Source: Clostridia bacterium (lineage in GTDB: Bacteria; Bacillota; Clostridia; Oscillospirales; CAG-272). Taken from it: a stretch of 7,649 nucleotides of DNA. The DNA lies in the NCBI GenBank assembly GCA_017648425.1, contig JAGCJD010000222.1, positions 1 through 7,649 on the forward strand, in the 5' to 3' direction. The notes below the pieces were generated by a model, which saw only the letters and a list, made by a program, of their open reading frames with translations, ran no database searches and was not told where the DNA came from. Positions 1 to 6,319 of this stretch are shown piece after piece (within the stretch, counting starts at the first letter, position 1; the number at the start of each line of letters is the position of its first letter). Position numbers and translations under genes: made by a program.

Positions 1-35
1 AACGCAGAGATAAATCGACTATTTATCTCTGCGTT
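1..35 (+). terminator. Hairpin terminator at left edge
   Basis: A perfect 15-bp inverted repeat (1-15 with 21-35) encloses a 5-nt loop and is followed on the plus strand by a T-rich run (TTTTATTTTTAA). This is a standard rho-independent terminator for a plus-strand gene that would lie left of the window. It could also work on the minus strand, but the flank needed to judge that is outside the window. Confidence 0.7.
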
Positions 36-162
36 TTATTTTTAATAAAAACAAATGAAATTATGATATATTGCGGATTGTAAACAAATTTTAAGTGTTG
101 AAAAGTTATATAATTAGCTACACAAAGAATGTGATGTTTTTTACAATTGTACATTCAAAGAT

Positions 163-193
163 AAACGGGCTCGTATTGGATACGAGCCCGTTT
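163..193 (-). terminator. Terminator of the membrane-protein gene
   Basis: A perfect 13-bp stem (163-175 with 181-193) with a 5-nt loop lies 4 nt past the stop codon of the minus-strand gene at 198-944. Read on the minus strand it has a GC-rich core, ends in TTT and runs on into a moderately T-rich stretch. T-rich sequence also lies on the plus-strand side, so it may work in both directions. Its position right after the stop codon supports its assignment to that gene. Confidence 0.75.
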
Positions 194-197
194 GCTT

Positions 198-944
198 TTA
201 TCTTTTCAGAGTGTTTAAAAAACCGCTGCCTGTAAATATCGTATATCCGTGAAGCTGCTCTCCGCTTCCTGTCGCTTCTGTTACTCCGTCATAATTCTTT
301 TTAAACACCATGCGTGGCACGGGGTTGAATATCAAAGCTCTTTCGGCTTTAATATCTGACTGCGGAAGCGGATCGTTAAAGGAATACGGAACTCGGCTGT
401 TTTTTGTTTTTACAAGTCCGAAATTTTCAAATATTCTGTTCTTTATTATGTTTTCGGTTATGGTAATGCTGCTATTGTCCTCGAATGTTACATGTGAATT
501 TCGTTTGCGGCAGGTGAAAAATCTTGCGCACCAAATTACCGAGGGTGTCGTTACGGTAAAATCAAAGCCTGTTTTATTCCGTCTCAGACCTTTGAAAAAG
601 CCACGATGAATTTTTAATGTAAGGTTGTTTTTCTTACAGAATTTTTTGAGCTTTTTTATAAATTTATATCGTTTTCGCGCAGTGCGGAGAACCTTGAAAT
701 ATATAAAGCAGAAAATTAATATGAAGGTTATGACAATTCCGATAGCTCCGAGCATACGAATGGTTGCGTAAAATGCCACAATTCCCGCAACGCCTATGAT
801 GGAAAATATCATAATGGCAATGATTCGGGCGAGCCAAAGATTGAGGTGGGTAAAAAATCCCTCCTTTTTTCTTACGCCGTATGAGCGATATAACGGTACG
901 GGATCTATTTCGCTTACTTCAGGTCTTTGATTATCCTCACGCAT
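198..944 (-). CDS. Membrane protein of unknown function, two predicted helices
   Basis: I do not recognise this 248-residue protein. It has a short polar N-terminus, two closely spaced hydrophobic helices (about residues 39-60 and 65-85), then a very basic stretch (about 87-125, many Lys/Arg) and a soluble C-terminal half. By the positive-inside rule the basic region, and so most of the protein, should be cytoplasmic, with a tight hairpin in the membrane. The C-terminal part carries Asn-Pro-Val-Pro-Arg (207-211) and a Gly-rich tail (TGSG at 225-228, FTGSGF at 237-242) that look like conserved features, but I cannot name a family. The ATG at 944 is chosen because GGGAGGT lies 6 nt upstream; the reading frame stays open upstream to a TTG at 1028, which has no such site. 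The gene lies 176 bp after the activase on the same strand, so it could be the end of that transcript or have its own promoter. No functional link to the radical enzymes is shown. Confidence 0.8.
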   Translation of the reverse strand: MREDNQRPEVSEIDPVPLYRSYGVRKKEGFFTHLNLWLARIIAIMIFSIIGVAGIVAFYATIRMLGAIGIVITFILIFCFIYFKVLRTARKRYKFIKKLKKFCKKNNLTLKIHRGFFKGLRRNKTGFDFTVTTPSVIWCARFFTCRKRNSHVTFEDNSSITITENIIKNRIFENFGLVKTKNSRVPYSFNDPLPQSDIKAERALIFNPVPRMVFKKNYDGVTEATGSGEQLHGYTIFTGSGFLNTLKR

Positions 945-1120
945 TATTTCACCTCCCTTGTGATGCTCGAGATAGGTAATTGATCTGATTTTATTATGGG
1001 GATAGTGCTTCCAAAAAGAGAATTGCAAAGAATAGCCGCGGCAACCGCTTTGAGCGGTAAGTTTTTTATAGTGTATCTCCTATTCTCTGAGTAATCGTTT
1101 CTTTGTTGTGTTAGGTTTTA
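945..1120 (-). other. Spacer between activase and membrane-protein gene, possible repeat element
   Basis: This 176-bp spacer has no clear activase terminator. It holds a small hairpin (ACCGCT 1044-1049 with AGCGGT 1053-1058), a GC-rich palindrome GCCGCGGC (1035-1042), and an 8-bp inverted repeat TGAGTAAT/ATTACTCA (1088-1095 with 1120-1127) that overlaps the activase stop. Two minus-strand frames are open through most of it. One would end in a TAA that overlaps the ATG at 944, but it has no usual start codon. Read as DNA, it could be a small dispersed intergenic element; one copy is not enough to tell. A weak promoter candidate for the membrane gene (TTGGAA, 15-nt spacer, TAAAAT) also lies here. 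Confidence 0.3.
951..957 (-). promoter_or_regulatory. Ribosome binding site deciding the start at 944
   Basis: GGGAGGT on the minus strand, 6 nt before the ATG at 944. It is the only good Shine-Dalgarno match near the 5' end of this frame and rules in favour of the 248-residue form over a form 28 residues longer. Confidence 0.8.
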
Positions 1121-1927
1121 TTACTCATCAAATACAGCCTTTAACAGCTCGATCTTGCTTTGGTCCGGAGTGGAAAATGTACGAGCAGTTCTGTTTATAG
1201 TGGCGTATTTGCTTTCGCCAAATGTATGATACGGCAGCAGCTCTATCCTCTCGGGAGATTTGCATGAACTTAAAAATGATTTGATGCTTTTCATTTCTTT
1301 AATGGTATCGTTTACCGTTGGAATGATTGGAATTCGTATCCAAACGCCTTGTGTCCTTGTTAAAAGCCTTTTGAGGTTTTCCAATATGAGCTCGTTTCCA
1401 GCTCCCGTATAGAGCTTGTGCTTGTCGCTGTCAAAGCATTTGATGTCATAGAGGAACAGGTCGGTGTATTCAAGTATCCTTTCAAAATATTCAAAAGGAA
1501 CATTTCCTGCGGTGTCCACGGCGGTTCTTATGCCGTTTTCCTTACATAGTCTTAAAATTTCTGCAAGAAAATCTATCTGAAGCATACATTCTCCGCCTGA
1601 AAATGTTACTCCTCCATTTGAGTTGTCGTAAAACATTTTATCCTTTAGTATCTCACCAAGCACCTCGTCTGCGGTATAATCCTTTCCGCACAATTCCTTT
1701 GCTCCGTTAAAGCAGATAAAGCTTTCGGCGTCAAATGACGGGGAAATGCACCTTCCACACCCCGTGCATTTTTCCATATGAAACAGTATCTGCTTTTCAC
1801 TTGATTGGCTTTCGGGGTTATGACACCATGCGCAACGCAGATTACAGCCCTTGAAAAATACTGTCGTTCGTATTCCCGGTCCATCGTGCGTGCAGAACCT
1901 TTGAATATCGAATATTCTTCCTACCAA
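1121..1927 (-). CDS. Glycyl radical enzyme activating enzyme (radical SAM)
   Basis: A 268-residue member of the pyruvate formate-lyase activating enzyme family. It should reductively cleave S-adenosylmethionine at a [4Fe-4S] cluster and abstract hydrogen from the radical-site glycine of its partner enzyme. Visible features: the family signature DGPGIRTTVFFKGC (15-28) leading into the cluster motif C28-x3-C32-x2-C35; a ferredoxin-like insert with C54-x2-C57-x2-C60 and C72; SGGE (110-113); DTAG (138-141); YDIK (160-163); RIP (198-200); and the C-terminal LPYH block. The insert, absent from the short PFL activases, points to activases of non-PFL radical enzymes, but it has Cys for only one cluster rather than the usual two. 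The gene starts with TTG, supported by AAGGAG 7 nt upstream. It follows GRE-B by 48 bp with no terminator, so they form one transcript and GRE-B is its most likely substrate. GRE-A, with no activase of its own in view, may be a second. Confidence 0.93.
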   Translation of the reverse strand: MVGRIFDIQRFCTHDGPGIRTTVFFKGCNLRCAWCHNPESQSSEKQILFHMEKCTGCGRCISPSFDAESFICFNGAKELCGKDYTADEVLGEILKDKMFYDNSNGGVTFSGGECMLQIDFLAEILRLCKENGIRTAVDTAGNVPFEYFERILEYTDLFLYDIKCFDSDKHKLYTGAGNELILENLKRLLTRTQGVWIRIPIIPTVNDTIKEMKSIKSFLSSCKSPERIELLPYHTFGESKYATINRTARTFSTPDQSKIELLKAVFDE

Positions 1928-1934
1928 GTTTTAT

Positions 1935-1940
1935 CTCCTT
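1935..1940 (-). promoter_or_regulatory. Ribosome binding site for the TTG start of the activase
   Basis: AAGGAG on the minus strand with a 7-nt spacer to TTG at 1927. The protein begins M-V-G-R-I-F-D-I, the normal N-terminus for this family, so the TTG start is well supported although TTG is usually a weaker initiator. This may keep the activase below GRE-B in amount. Confidence 0.85.
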
Positions 1941-1975
1941 TTTTGATCTTAGCTGAATTGCCGAGTGCTTTTTTG

Positions 1976-3931
1976 TTATTTGGAGTTGCTTCGAGCCCTC
2001 TCAATTACTGCATTTTGTATCTTTTCATTCAATGTTGTGAAATGAGCACTGTAACCGCTGATCTTAACGATTATATCGGAATATTCCTTTGGCTCTTCTT
2101 TAGCCTTTTGCAAGGTTTCAGCATCCAGCGTGTTGATCGCGAGATGAAAGCCTCCTGCTTCAAAAAAGGTTTTTATCAGCGATGGCAGAATGTTGGCTTG
2201 CTCTATTTCCTTGTTGTCCAAGCGTATCATAGCAGGACAGCCATTTGGAAAATATTCTGCACAGACATTTGCGCATGACAGCAAAGCAGATGTTAAGACA
2301 TTTGAATGAGGTGCTTCACACGGCATTATTCCATAGGATAGCAACTCTCCCTTTTTTCTTCCGTTTACCATTCCGACATGCTCTCTGTGCCATATATCCT
2401 GAGTGAAAATGAACAGAGAGGGGGAGATGATAACATTATCACCTATCACATAGCGGCGAATGACCTTGCCTATATACGAGGTTATCTCTTTTGCAAGCTC
2501 ATTGCTTTCCTTGTCGTTTGAGCCATAATATGATTTTAAGTTTAATATTTTTTCATACAGTGCGTCATCGGTAAAATCATTTTTGGCTTGTGATAGCAAG
2601 TACTCTATCGTTGTATATTTTTCGTCAAAAACAAGCTTTTTTATTGTGTGTATGCTGTCTATCAGGATACCTGTTTCGGATATGTTTATTCCGAATATAT
2701 ATTTTTCCTTGTTTAACAGCGTGCTTGCAAATGGGCATACAAGTGCTTGGTCGCGTTCGGCACTCGTCTTAAATCTTGGAAGCAATCTATTCTTATAATA
2801 GTTATCAAAATGCTCCTTGTATGCATCTAAAAATTCACTGAAGCAAGTGTATTCCGATTTGAGCTCCAAAAATTCACTGAATGGATCAAATATGTTGAAC
2901 GAGCATGCGACGGTGTTTGAAAATACGCCCTGGGGAGCGGCCTCATAACAGCCGACTACTCCGTAATCGTTTGAATCCTTATCGTTTATGCCGATGTTTT
3001 TTAATCCTTTTATGATAACATCATCGTTGAAATACGCGGGCATACCGTTACCGACAAGGACAAGCTCGGTCGCTTTGCTTAAAATTTGCTCGCTCGTTGA
3101 CCTGCAAACGCGCAGTGCTATGGACGGCTGTCGCATTTTTATCTGAGTTTGCGCGTCTATGAAAAGAGCGGTCAATTCGTTTTCAACATCGCCGCCGACT
3201 GTCAGCATACAGGATTCATCGCCCTCAGATGCCTTTATATAAAAGCACATGATGAGCTCTTTTGCGTCCTCATAGGTGAGAATACCTGATTTTATGTCGT
3301 TTTCAAAATACGGATATAGGTAGGAGTCTGCTCTGCCAAGTGAAATGGCTGCCTGATTTGATTCCATATCCAAAAAGGATTTGATAAACCATATAAGCTG
3401 CAATGCCTGACGGAAGCTTGTGGGTGGATGGTTTGATATGTGCTCGCAGTCATTTGCTATATTTAAAAGTCTTTGTTTGTTCTCGCCGCAGGATGATTCA
3501 CAAGCCTTTCTTGCGGTGTCGGAATAATTTTTTATATACTGTGAAAATGCCTTCAAGCAGGTTTCCAATGCGGCGCCGTGTGGCAAGTTTTTAACCTCAT
3601 TTATTTTTTCTTGAACACCCTTTTGCAAAAAATCCTGAAAGCTCGGAATAAAGTGTCCAGCGTTGTTGGGTGTTACTGTGTTGGGGATCAACGTGCTCCA
3701 TTTCCAGTGCCAGTTTGTTCCTACTATTTTTTCGTTTTCGTATATTTCACAAGGAAAGCGCTCGGAAAAATAAAGATAGAAGTTGCTGAACAGCTCCCAA
3801 TTATCTTCTTCGTTTGTGCTTTTTTTTGAAATATATTCCATATAGAGCTCGCTTAAGATCTTTTTGTGCTTGTCGCGTTTTTTCTCAAACATGGAAAGAT
3901 GTTGTTGCTTTAAAGCATCTATATTACTCAT
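1976..3931 (-). CDS. Glycyl radical enzyme, substrate unknown (GRE-B)
   Basis: A 651-residue protein of the pyruvate formate-lyase-like superfamily. In order: KIVG (68-71, the family's [ED]xIVG block); GHFIPSF (92-98); SFRQALQ (172-178); SLGRADSYLYPYFENDI (197-213); FNDD (301-304); the active-site motif GCYEA with C328 as thiyl-radical cysteine and E330 as acid/base; KKLVFD (431-436); NGRKKGELL (523-531); and the C-terminal glycyl radical loop IVKISGYS, with G626 as radical site. Cys-x-Glu is the pattern of dehydratases, C-N and C-S lyases and decarboxylases; pyruvate formate-lyase has Cys-Cys. The protein is clearly shorter than characterised members (roughly 790 residues or more) and has Lys (K623) where the loop usually has Arg. 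The DGRxxGxPLAxGxSP/GPTA region is also degenerate. The ATG at 3931 has AAAAGGAG upstream; a TTG at 3958 has none. It has its own promoter and is co-transcribed with the activase. The substrate cannot be read from the sequence. Confidence 0.92.
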   Translation of the reverse strand: MSNIDALKQQHLSMFEKKRDKHKKILSELYMEYISKKSTNEEDNWELFSNFYLYFSERFPCEIYENEKIVGTNWHWKWSTLIPNTVTPNNAGHFIPSFQDFLQKGVQEKINEVKNLPHGAALETCLKAFSQYIKNYSDTARKACESSCGENKQRLLNIANDCEHISNHPPTSFRQALQLIWFIKSFLDMESNQAAISLGRADSYLYPYFENDIKSGILTYEDAKELIMCFYIKASEGDESCMLTVGGDVENELTALFIDAQTQIKMRQPSIALRVCRSTSEQILSKATELVLVGNGMPAYFNDDVIIKGLKNIGINDKDSNDYGVVGCYEAAPQGVFSNTVACSFNIFDPFSEFLELKSEYTCFSEFLDAYKEHFDNYYKNRLLPRFKTSAERDQALVCPFASTLLNKEKYIFGINISETGILIDSIHTIKKLVFDEKYTTIEYLLSQAKNDFTDDALYEKILNLKSYYGSNDKESNELAKEITSYIGKVIRRYVIGDNVIISPSLFIFTQDIWHREHVGMVNGRKKGELLSYGIMPCEAPHSNVLTSALLSCANVCAEYFPNGCPAMIRLDNKEIEQANILPSLIKTFFEAGGFHLAINTLDAETLQKAKEEPKEYSDIIVKISGYSAHFTTLNEKIQNAVIERARSNSK

Positions 3932-3941
3932 AAGAAATGTA

Positions 3942-3949
3942 CTCCTTTT
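3942..3949 (-). promoter_or_regulatory. Ribosome binding site deciding the start of GRE-B
   Basis: AAAAGGAG on the minus strand, 10 nt before the ATG at 3931. The spacing is a little long but this is the only Shine-Dalgarno match, and it lies downstream of the alternative TTG at 3958, which rules that TTG out. Confidence 0.8.
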
Positions 3950-3962
3950 ATAAAACAATGAC

Positions 3963-3976
3963 TGATTTGAAAATCA
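3963..3976. promoter_or_regulatory. TGAT-N6-ATCA dyad in the GRE-B leader
   Basis: TGATTTGAAAATCA is a 14-bp dyad with perfect 6-bp arms (TGATTT/AAATCA). It lies in the predicted 5' leader of GRE-B, about 25 nt past the predicted transcript start. Its TGAT-N6-ATCA layout matches the dyad at 4003-4016. This is a possible operator; the binding protein is unknown. Confidence 0.4.
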
Positions 3977-4002
3977 TTTGCGAATAAACGGTGTATTCTT
4001 AA

Positions 4003-4016
4003 TGATAAATGTATCA
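4003..4016. promoter_or_regulatory. TGAT-N6-ATCA dyad over the GRE-B -10 box
   Basis: TGATAAATGTATCA has the same half-sites and spacing as 3963-3976 and is exactly 40 bp away, start to start. It covers the predicted -10 hexamer (4008-4013), so a protein bound here would block RNA polymerase. Two equal sites suggest a repressor that may bind cooperatively or loop the DNA. That role is inferred. Confidence 0.45.
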
Positions 4017-4036
4017 CAAAACCATATGATTGTCAA
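4008..4036 (-). promoter_or_regulatory. Promoter of GRE-B and the activase
   Basis: On the minus strand: a perfect -35 TTGACA (4036-4031), a 17-nt spacer, and -10 TACATT (4013-4008) preceded by TGA, an extended -10 element that makes up for the imperfect hexamer. Transcription would start near 4001, giving a leader of about 70 nt. It lies just after the GRE-A terminator, so GRE-B and the activase can be expressed without GRE-A. Confidence 0.7.
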
Positions 4037-4062
4037 TAGATATATATAATTTAAAGTAAAAA

Positions 4063-4089
4063 TCACGCCATGAGATACTCATGGCGTGA
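4063..4089 (-). terminator. Rho-independent terminator after GRE-A
   Basis: A perfect 12-bp stem (4063-4074 with 4078-4089, GC-rich core CACGCCATGAG) is followed on the minus strand by TTTTTACTTT. It lies 54 bp past the GRE-A stop and before the GRE-B promoter. There is no T-run on the plus side, so it acts on the minus strand and separates the two GRE genes into different transcription units, though read-through is possible. Confidence 0.85.
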
Positions 4090-4143
4090 AATAAAAGTGT
4101 ATATTAGCTTGTGATTTTATGCCCACGACCAAAGAGCAGAGCC

Positions 4144-6264
4144 TTAGTTCTGAGCTCGGGAAATTACACCGTTCTGAAGTCTTTCGGGGAGCTTTGTGAA
4201 ATAATCGCTGTATCCGCCTATGCGAACAAGCAGATCGGTGTATTGGTCGGGGTGCTGTTGCGCGTCTTTGAGCATATCCGAATCTACTACATTGAATTGA
4301 AGCTGCATACCGTTTTGCTTAATGTATCCGTCTATCAATGCCATTATCTGTTCAACTGTTACGCTCGGAGAAAGCTTGATATTGACAGAAATTCCGCCCA
4401 AAAATCTTAAAGGCTGCCACGAAACTGTGGAATTGAGCGAGAGAGTGGGGCCCTTGCTGTCATATCCCTGAACGGGAGATGATCCGTCAGCGAGAATGTC
4501 GCCTGCGCGTCTGCCATCGGGGGACGCTGTGGTGTATCTTCCATGATACTCATGATCTCGGTAGGAAAAAGCTCCCGGTACGAAATTAGCTCCGCGGAAA
4601 GTTGTGAATTTATTCAGCAAATTAATGACTGTATCTGCCACGCGTTTTGCAATAGCATTGGTTTTTTCTGTGTCTGTTCCAAAGTGAGATATTTTTCTTC
4701 TTACATAAGCAAGAATATCCTCATTGCCTTCATAGTTGCTACTGAGTATCGCTTTGAGCTCGTCTATGGTGAGCATTTGCTTTTCAAATACAAGCTCTTG
4801 TATAACATTAAGGCTTTCGGCAACATTTATCATACCCAGCATATTCGGCTCGATATCGTTGTATCTCGCTCCGCCACTATCGCTGGAAAGACCTCTTTCT
4901 AAGCAATCGTTAATAAATGCTGAAATTCGAATGGGATCAGTAGAGTTTCTTTTTCTCTCAAGCTGATACAGGTTTTCAAGGAGAAGCACCTTCTTTAAGT
5001 AATCCTCAAAATCCTTTTCAAATACAGCGAATATTTCATCAAATGTCATGGTGCTGTTGCATTTGTTGAACGCTTTTAGGAAAATGTTCAGCATATTTAT
5101 ATAGGGACTCGTGATGGATACGCCCGAGCAACCGATAGGTGTCAATTCAACGCAGGTTGACTGAGTAAACAGATTTGACGCCTTATCGTCATAACCCCGT
5201 TCACGCATACTTTTCGTTATGCCATCGTTATTCCAGATCTGAGGCTGTCCGTATCCTTTCTTGATCAGCTCGCAGGCATATTCCACGATCTCCTTACTTG
5301 TTTGGCTCGTGATGCAAAGTCCAACATTGGGATCGGGAGTATGTGTATGCTCTATTGCGTTAAGAAAATGCCATGTCAAGCGGTTTTCAACGGCGTTTCC
5401 TTGCCCGTCTCGACCTCCAATCATAAAGGAAGCCGCCGCCCAAGCTGACATATTATTCATATATTGCAGGTAAAAGCAGTCTATCAGCTCCTGAGCCTTG
5501 GCGGGTGTAAGAGCCTTGGTGTTGATATCATTTTCGTAATAACGAAGGAGATACTGGTCAGGTCTTCCAATAGAATAAATGCCGAACAGAGAGAATGTAA
5601 AGAGCTGTATGCTCTGCAATGCCTCTCGGAAGCTTCTTGCGGGCTTTGCGGGGACGCGAGCCAAGACCTCGGCGAGTTCAAGATATTCCTTTTTCTCATT
5701 TTCGCCTGCGTTCTCTGCCAGCTCTAAGGCGTAATTCTTATAATTTTCCGCAAGAGCCAAAACACCCTCAAGCTCTATAATACAGCATTGATAAAGCTCG
5801 TAACGCTCTGCAAGTGTACCATCATAAGGATCAAGTTCTTCAATCCTTGCCTTTAATTCGTCAACAACGCCCTCTACGCCTTTTTCGAGCAACTTTTCAT
5901 AGTCCAGCGCGGTATGGTCCATTCTGCCTTTGCATAACGGCATATGCTTGGAGTGTATTATTTTGTATTCCTCAAATTTTTCAAGCTCCTCAGCGTCAAA
6001 CGGAGAAAAGTCAGGCTGACCTACGATCAGTTCGCCCGGGCATATGACGGGCTTTATATTTTTGAGCATATATGCCTCTGCCATAGAGCGTCTCAAACGC
6101 AGCGTTGGCGTAGCGACATTTTGCAACCAGCCCTCAACATAAAGATAGAGCGATCGATGGCATTTCCACGGTACAAGCTCACGGTTTAAAACCATTTGCG
6201 AGTTGTTCATATAATAATTCTTTAAAAAAGAAACTCTTTCACTGTTTGGCTCGATAAATCTCAT
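4144..6264 (-). CDS. Glycyl radical enzyme, substrate unknown (GRE-A)
   Basis: A 706-residue protein of the pyruvate formate-lyase-like superfamily with the expected order of blocks: GELIVGQP (77-84); DHTALDYEKLLEKG (116-129); SFREALQSIQ (211-220); SIGRPDQYL (231-239); the active-site motif STCVEL with C371 as thiyl-radical cysteine and E373; ESLNVIQELVFE (483-494); SPDGRRAGDILADGSSP (581-597); and the C-terminal radical loop LVRIGGYSDYF with G684 as the radical glycine. Cys-Val-Glu is shared with glycerol dehydratase and choline trimethylamine-lyase-type enzymes and argues against pyruvate formate-lyase. At 706 residues it is shorter than those enzymes, and I see no feature that fixes the substrate. 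It should act as a cytoplasmic, oxygen-sensitive dimer once activated. The ATG at 6264 has GAGAGGTG upstream. The gene has its own promoter and terminator, so it depends on an activase encoded in the next transcription unit. A divergent AraC regulator shares its promoter region. Confidence 0.93.
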   Translation of the reverse strand: MRFIEPNSERVSFLKNYYMNNSQMVLNRELVPWKCHRSLYLYVEGWLQNVATPTLRLRRSMAEAYMLKNIKPVICPGELIVGQPDFSPFDAEELEKFEEYKIIHSKHMPLCKGRMDHTALDYEKLLEKGVEGVVDELKARIEELDPYDGTLAERYELYQCCIIELEGVLALAENYKNYALELAENAGENEKKEYLELAEVLARVPAKPARSFREALQSIQLFTFSLFGIYSIGRPDQYLLRYYENDINTKALTPAKAQELIDCFYLQYMNNMSAWAAASFMIGGRDGQGNAVENRLTWHFLNAIEHTHTPDPNVGLCITSQTSKEIVEYACELIKKGYGQPQIWNNDGITKSMRERGYDDKASNLFTQSTCVELTPIGCSGVSITSPYINMLNIFLKAFNKCNSTMTFDEIFAVFEKDFEDYLKKVLLLENLYQLERKRNSTDPIRISAFINDCLERGLSSDSGGARYNDIEPNMLGMINVAESLNVIQELVFEKQMLTIDELKAILSSNYEGNEDILAYVRRKISHFGTDTEKTNAIAKRVADTVINLLNKFTTFRGANFVPGAFSYRDHEYHGRYTTASPDGRRAGDILADGSSPVQGYDSKGPTLSLNSTVSWQPLRFLGGISVNIKLSPSVTVEQIMALIDGYIKQNGMQLQFNVVDSDMLKDAQQHPDQYTDLLVRIGGYSDYFTKLPERLQNGVISRAQN

Positions 6265-6289
6265 ATCTATGCACCTCTCAATTTAGTTC

Positions 6290-6318
6290 TTGAAAAATAT
6301 ATATTTATGTGGTATACT
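6290..6318 (+). promoter_or_regulatory. Promoter of the AraC-family regulator
   Basis: On the plus strand: TTGAAA (6290-6295), a 17-nt spacer, then TATACT (6313-6318) with an extended -10 TGG just before it. Predicted start near 6325, about 73 nt before the ATG. It faces the GRE-A promoter and their -10 boxes are one base apart, so polymerase cannot occupy both at once. Confidence 0.7.
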
Positions 6319-6319
6319 T

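Noticed and set aside
945..1028. Longer N-terminus (28 more residues, TTG start at 1028) for the membrane protein
   Set aside because: The extra segment has no ribosome binding site at its start, is unlike a coding N-terminus, and contains the strong GGGAGGT site that serves the ATG at 944.
1044..1058. Hairpin as terminator of the activase gene
   Set aside because: The T-run follows it on the plus strand, opposite to the activase; on the minus strand no T-tract follows.
1805..2278. Plus-strand open frame of 157 codons
   Set aside because: It lies antisense to the activase and GRE-B, which have clear family motifs; no ribosome binding site or domain is seen. The other antisense frames within 2583-6189 were dismissed for the same reason.
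3932..3958. TTG start at 3958 for GRE-B (9 more residues)
   Set aside because: No Shine-Dalgarno precedes it, and the real AAAAGGAG site lies inside the extension, placed for the ATG at 3931.
3963..4016. FNR or CRP sites at the GRE-B promoter
   Set aside because: The half-sites look similar, but the spacing (TGAT-N6-ATCA) is two bases longer than FNR (TTGAT-N4-ATCAA) and CRP core spacing.
1976..6264. Calling the GREs pyruvate formate-lyase, choline trimethylamine-lyase, glycerol dehydratase or hydroxyproline dehydratase
   Set aside because: Cys-x-Glu rules out pyruvate formate-lyase; both proteins are shorter than the other named enzymes, and no microcompartment or pathway genes support a specific substrate.
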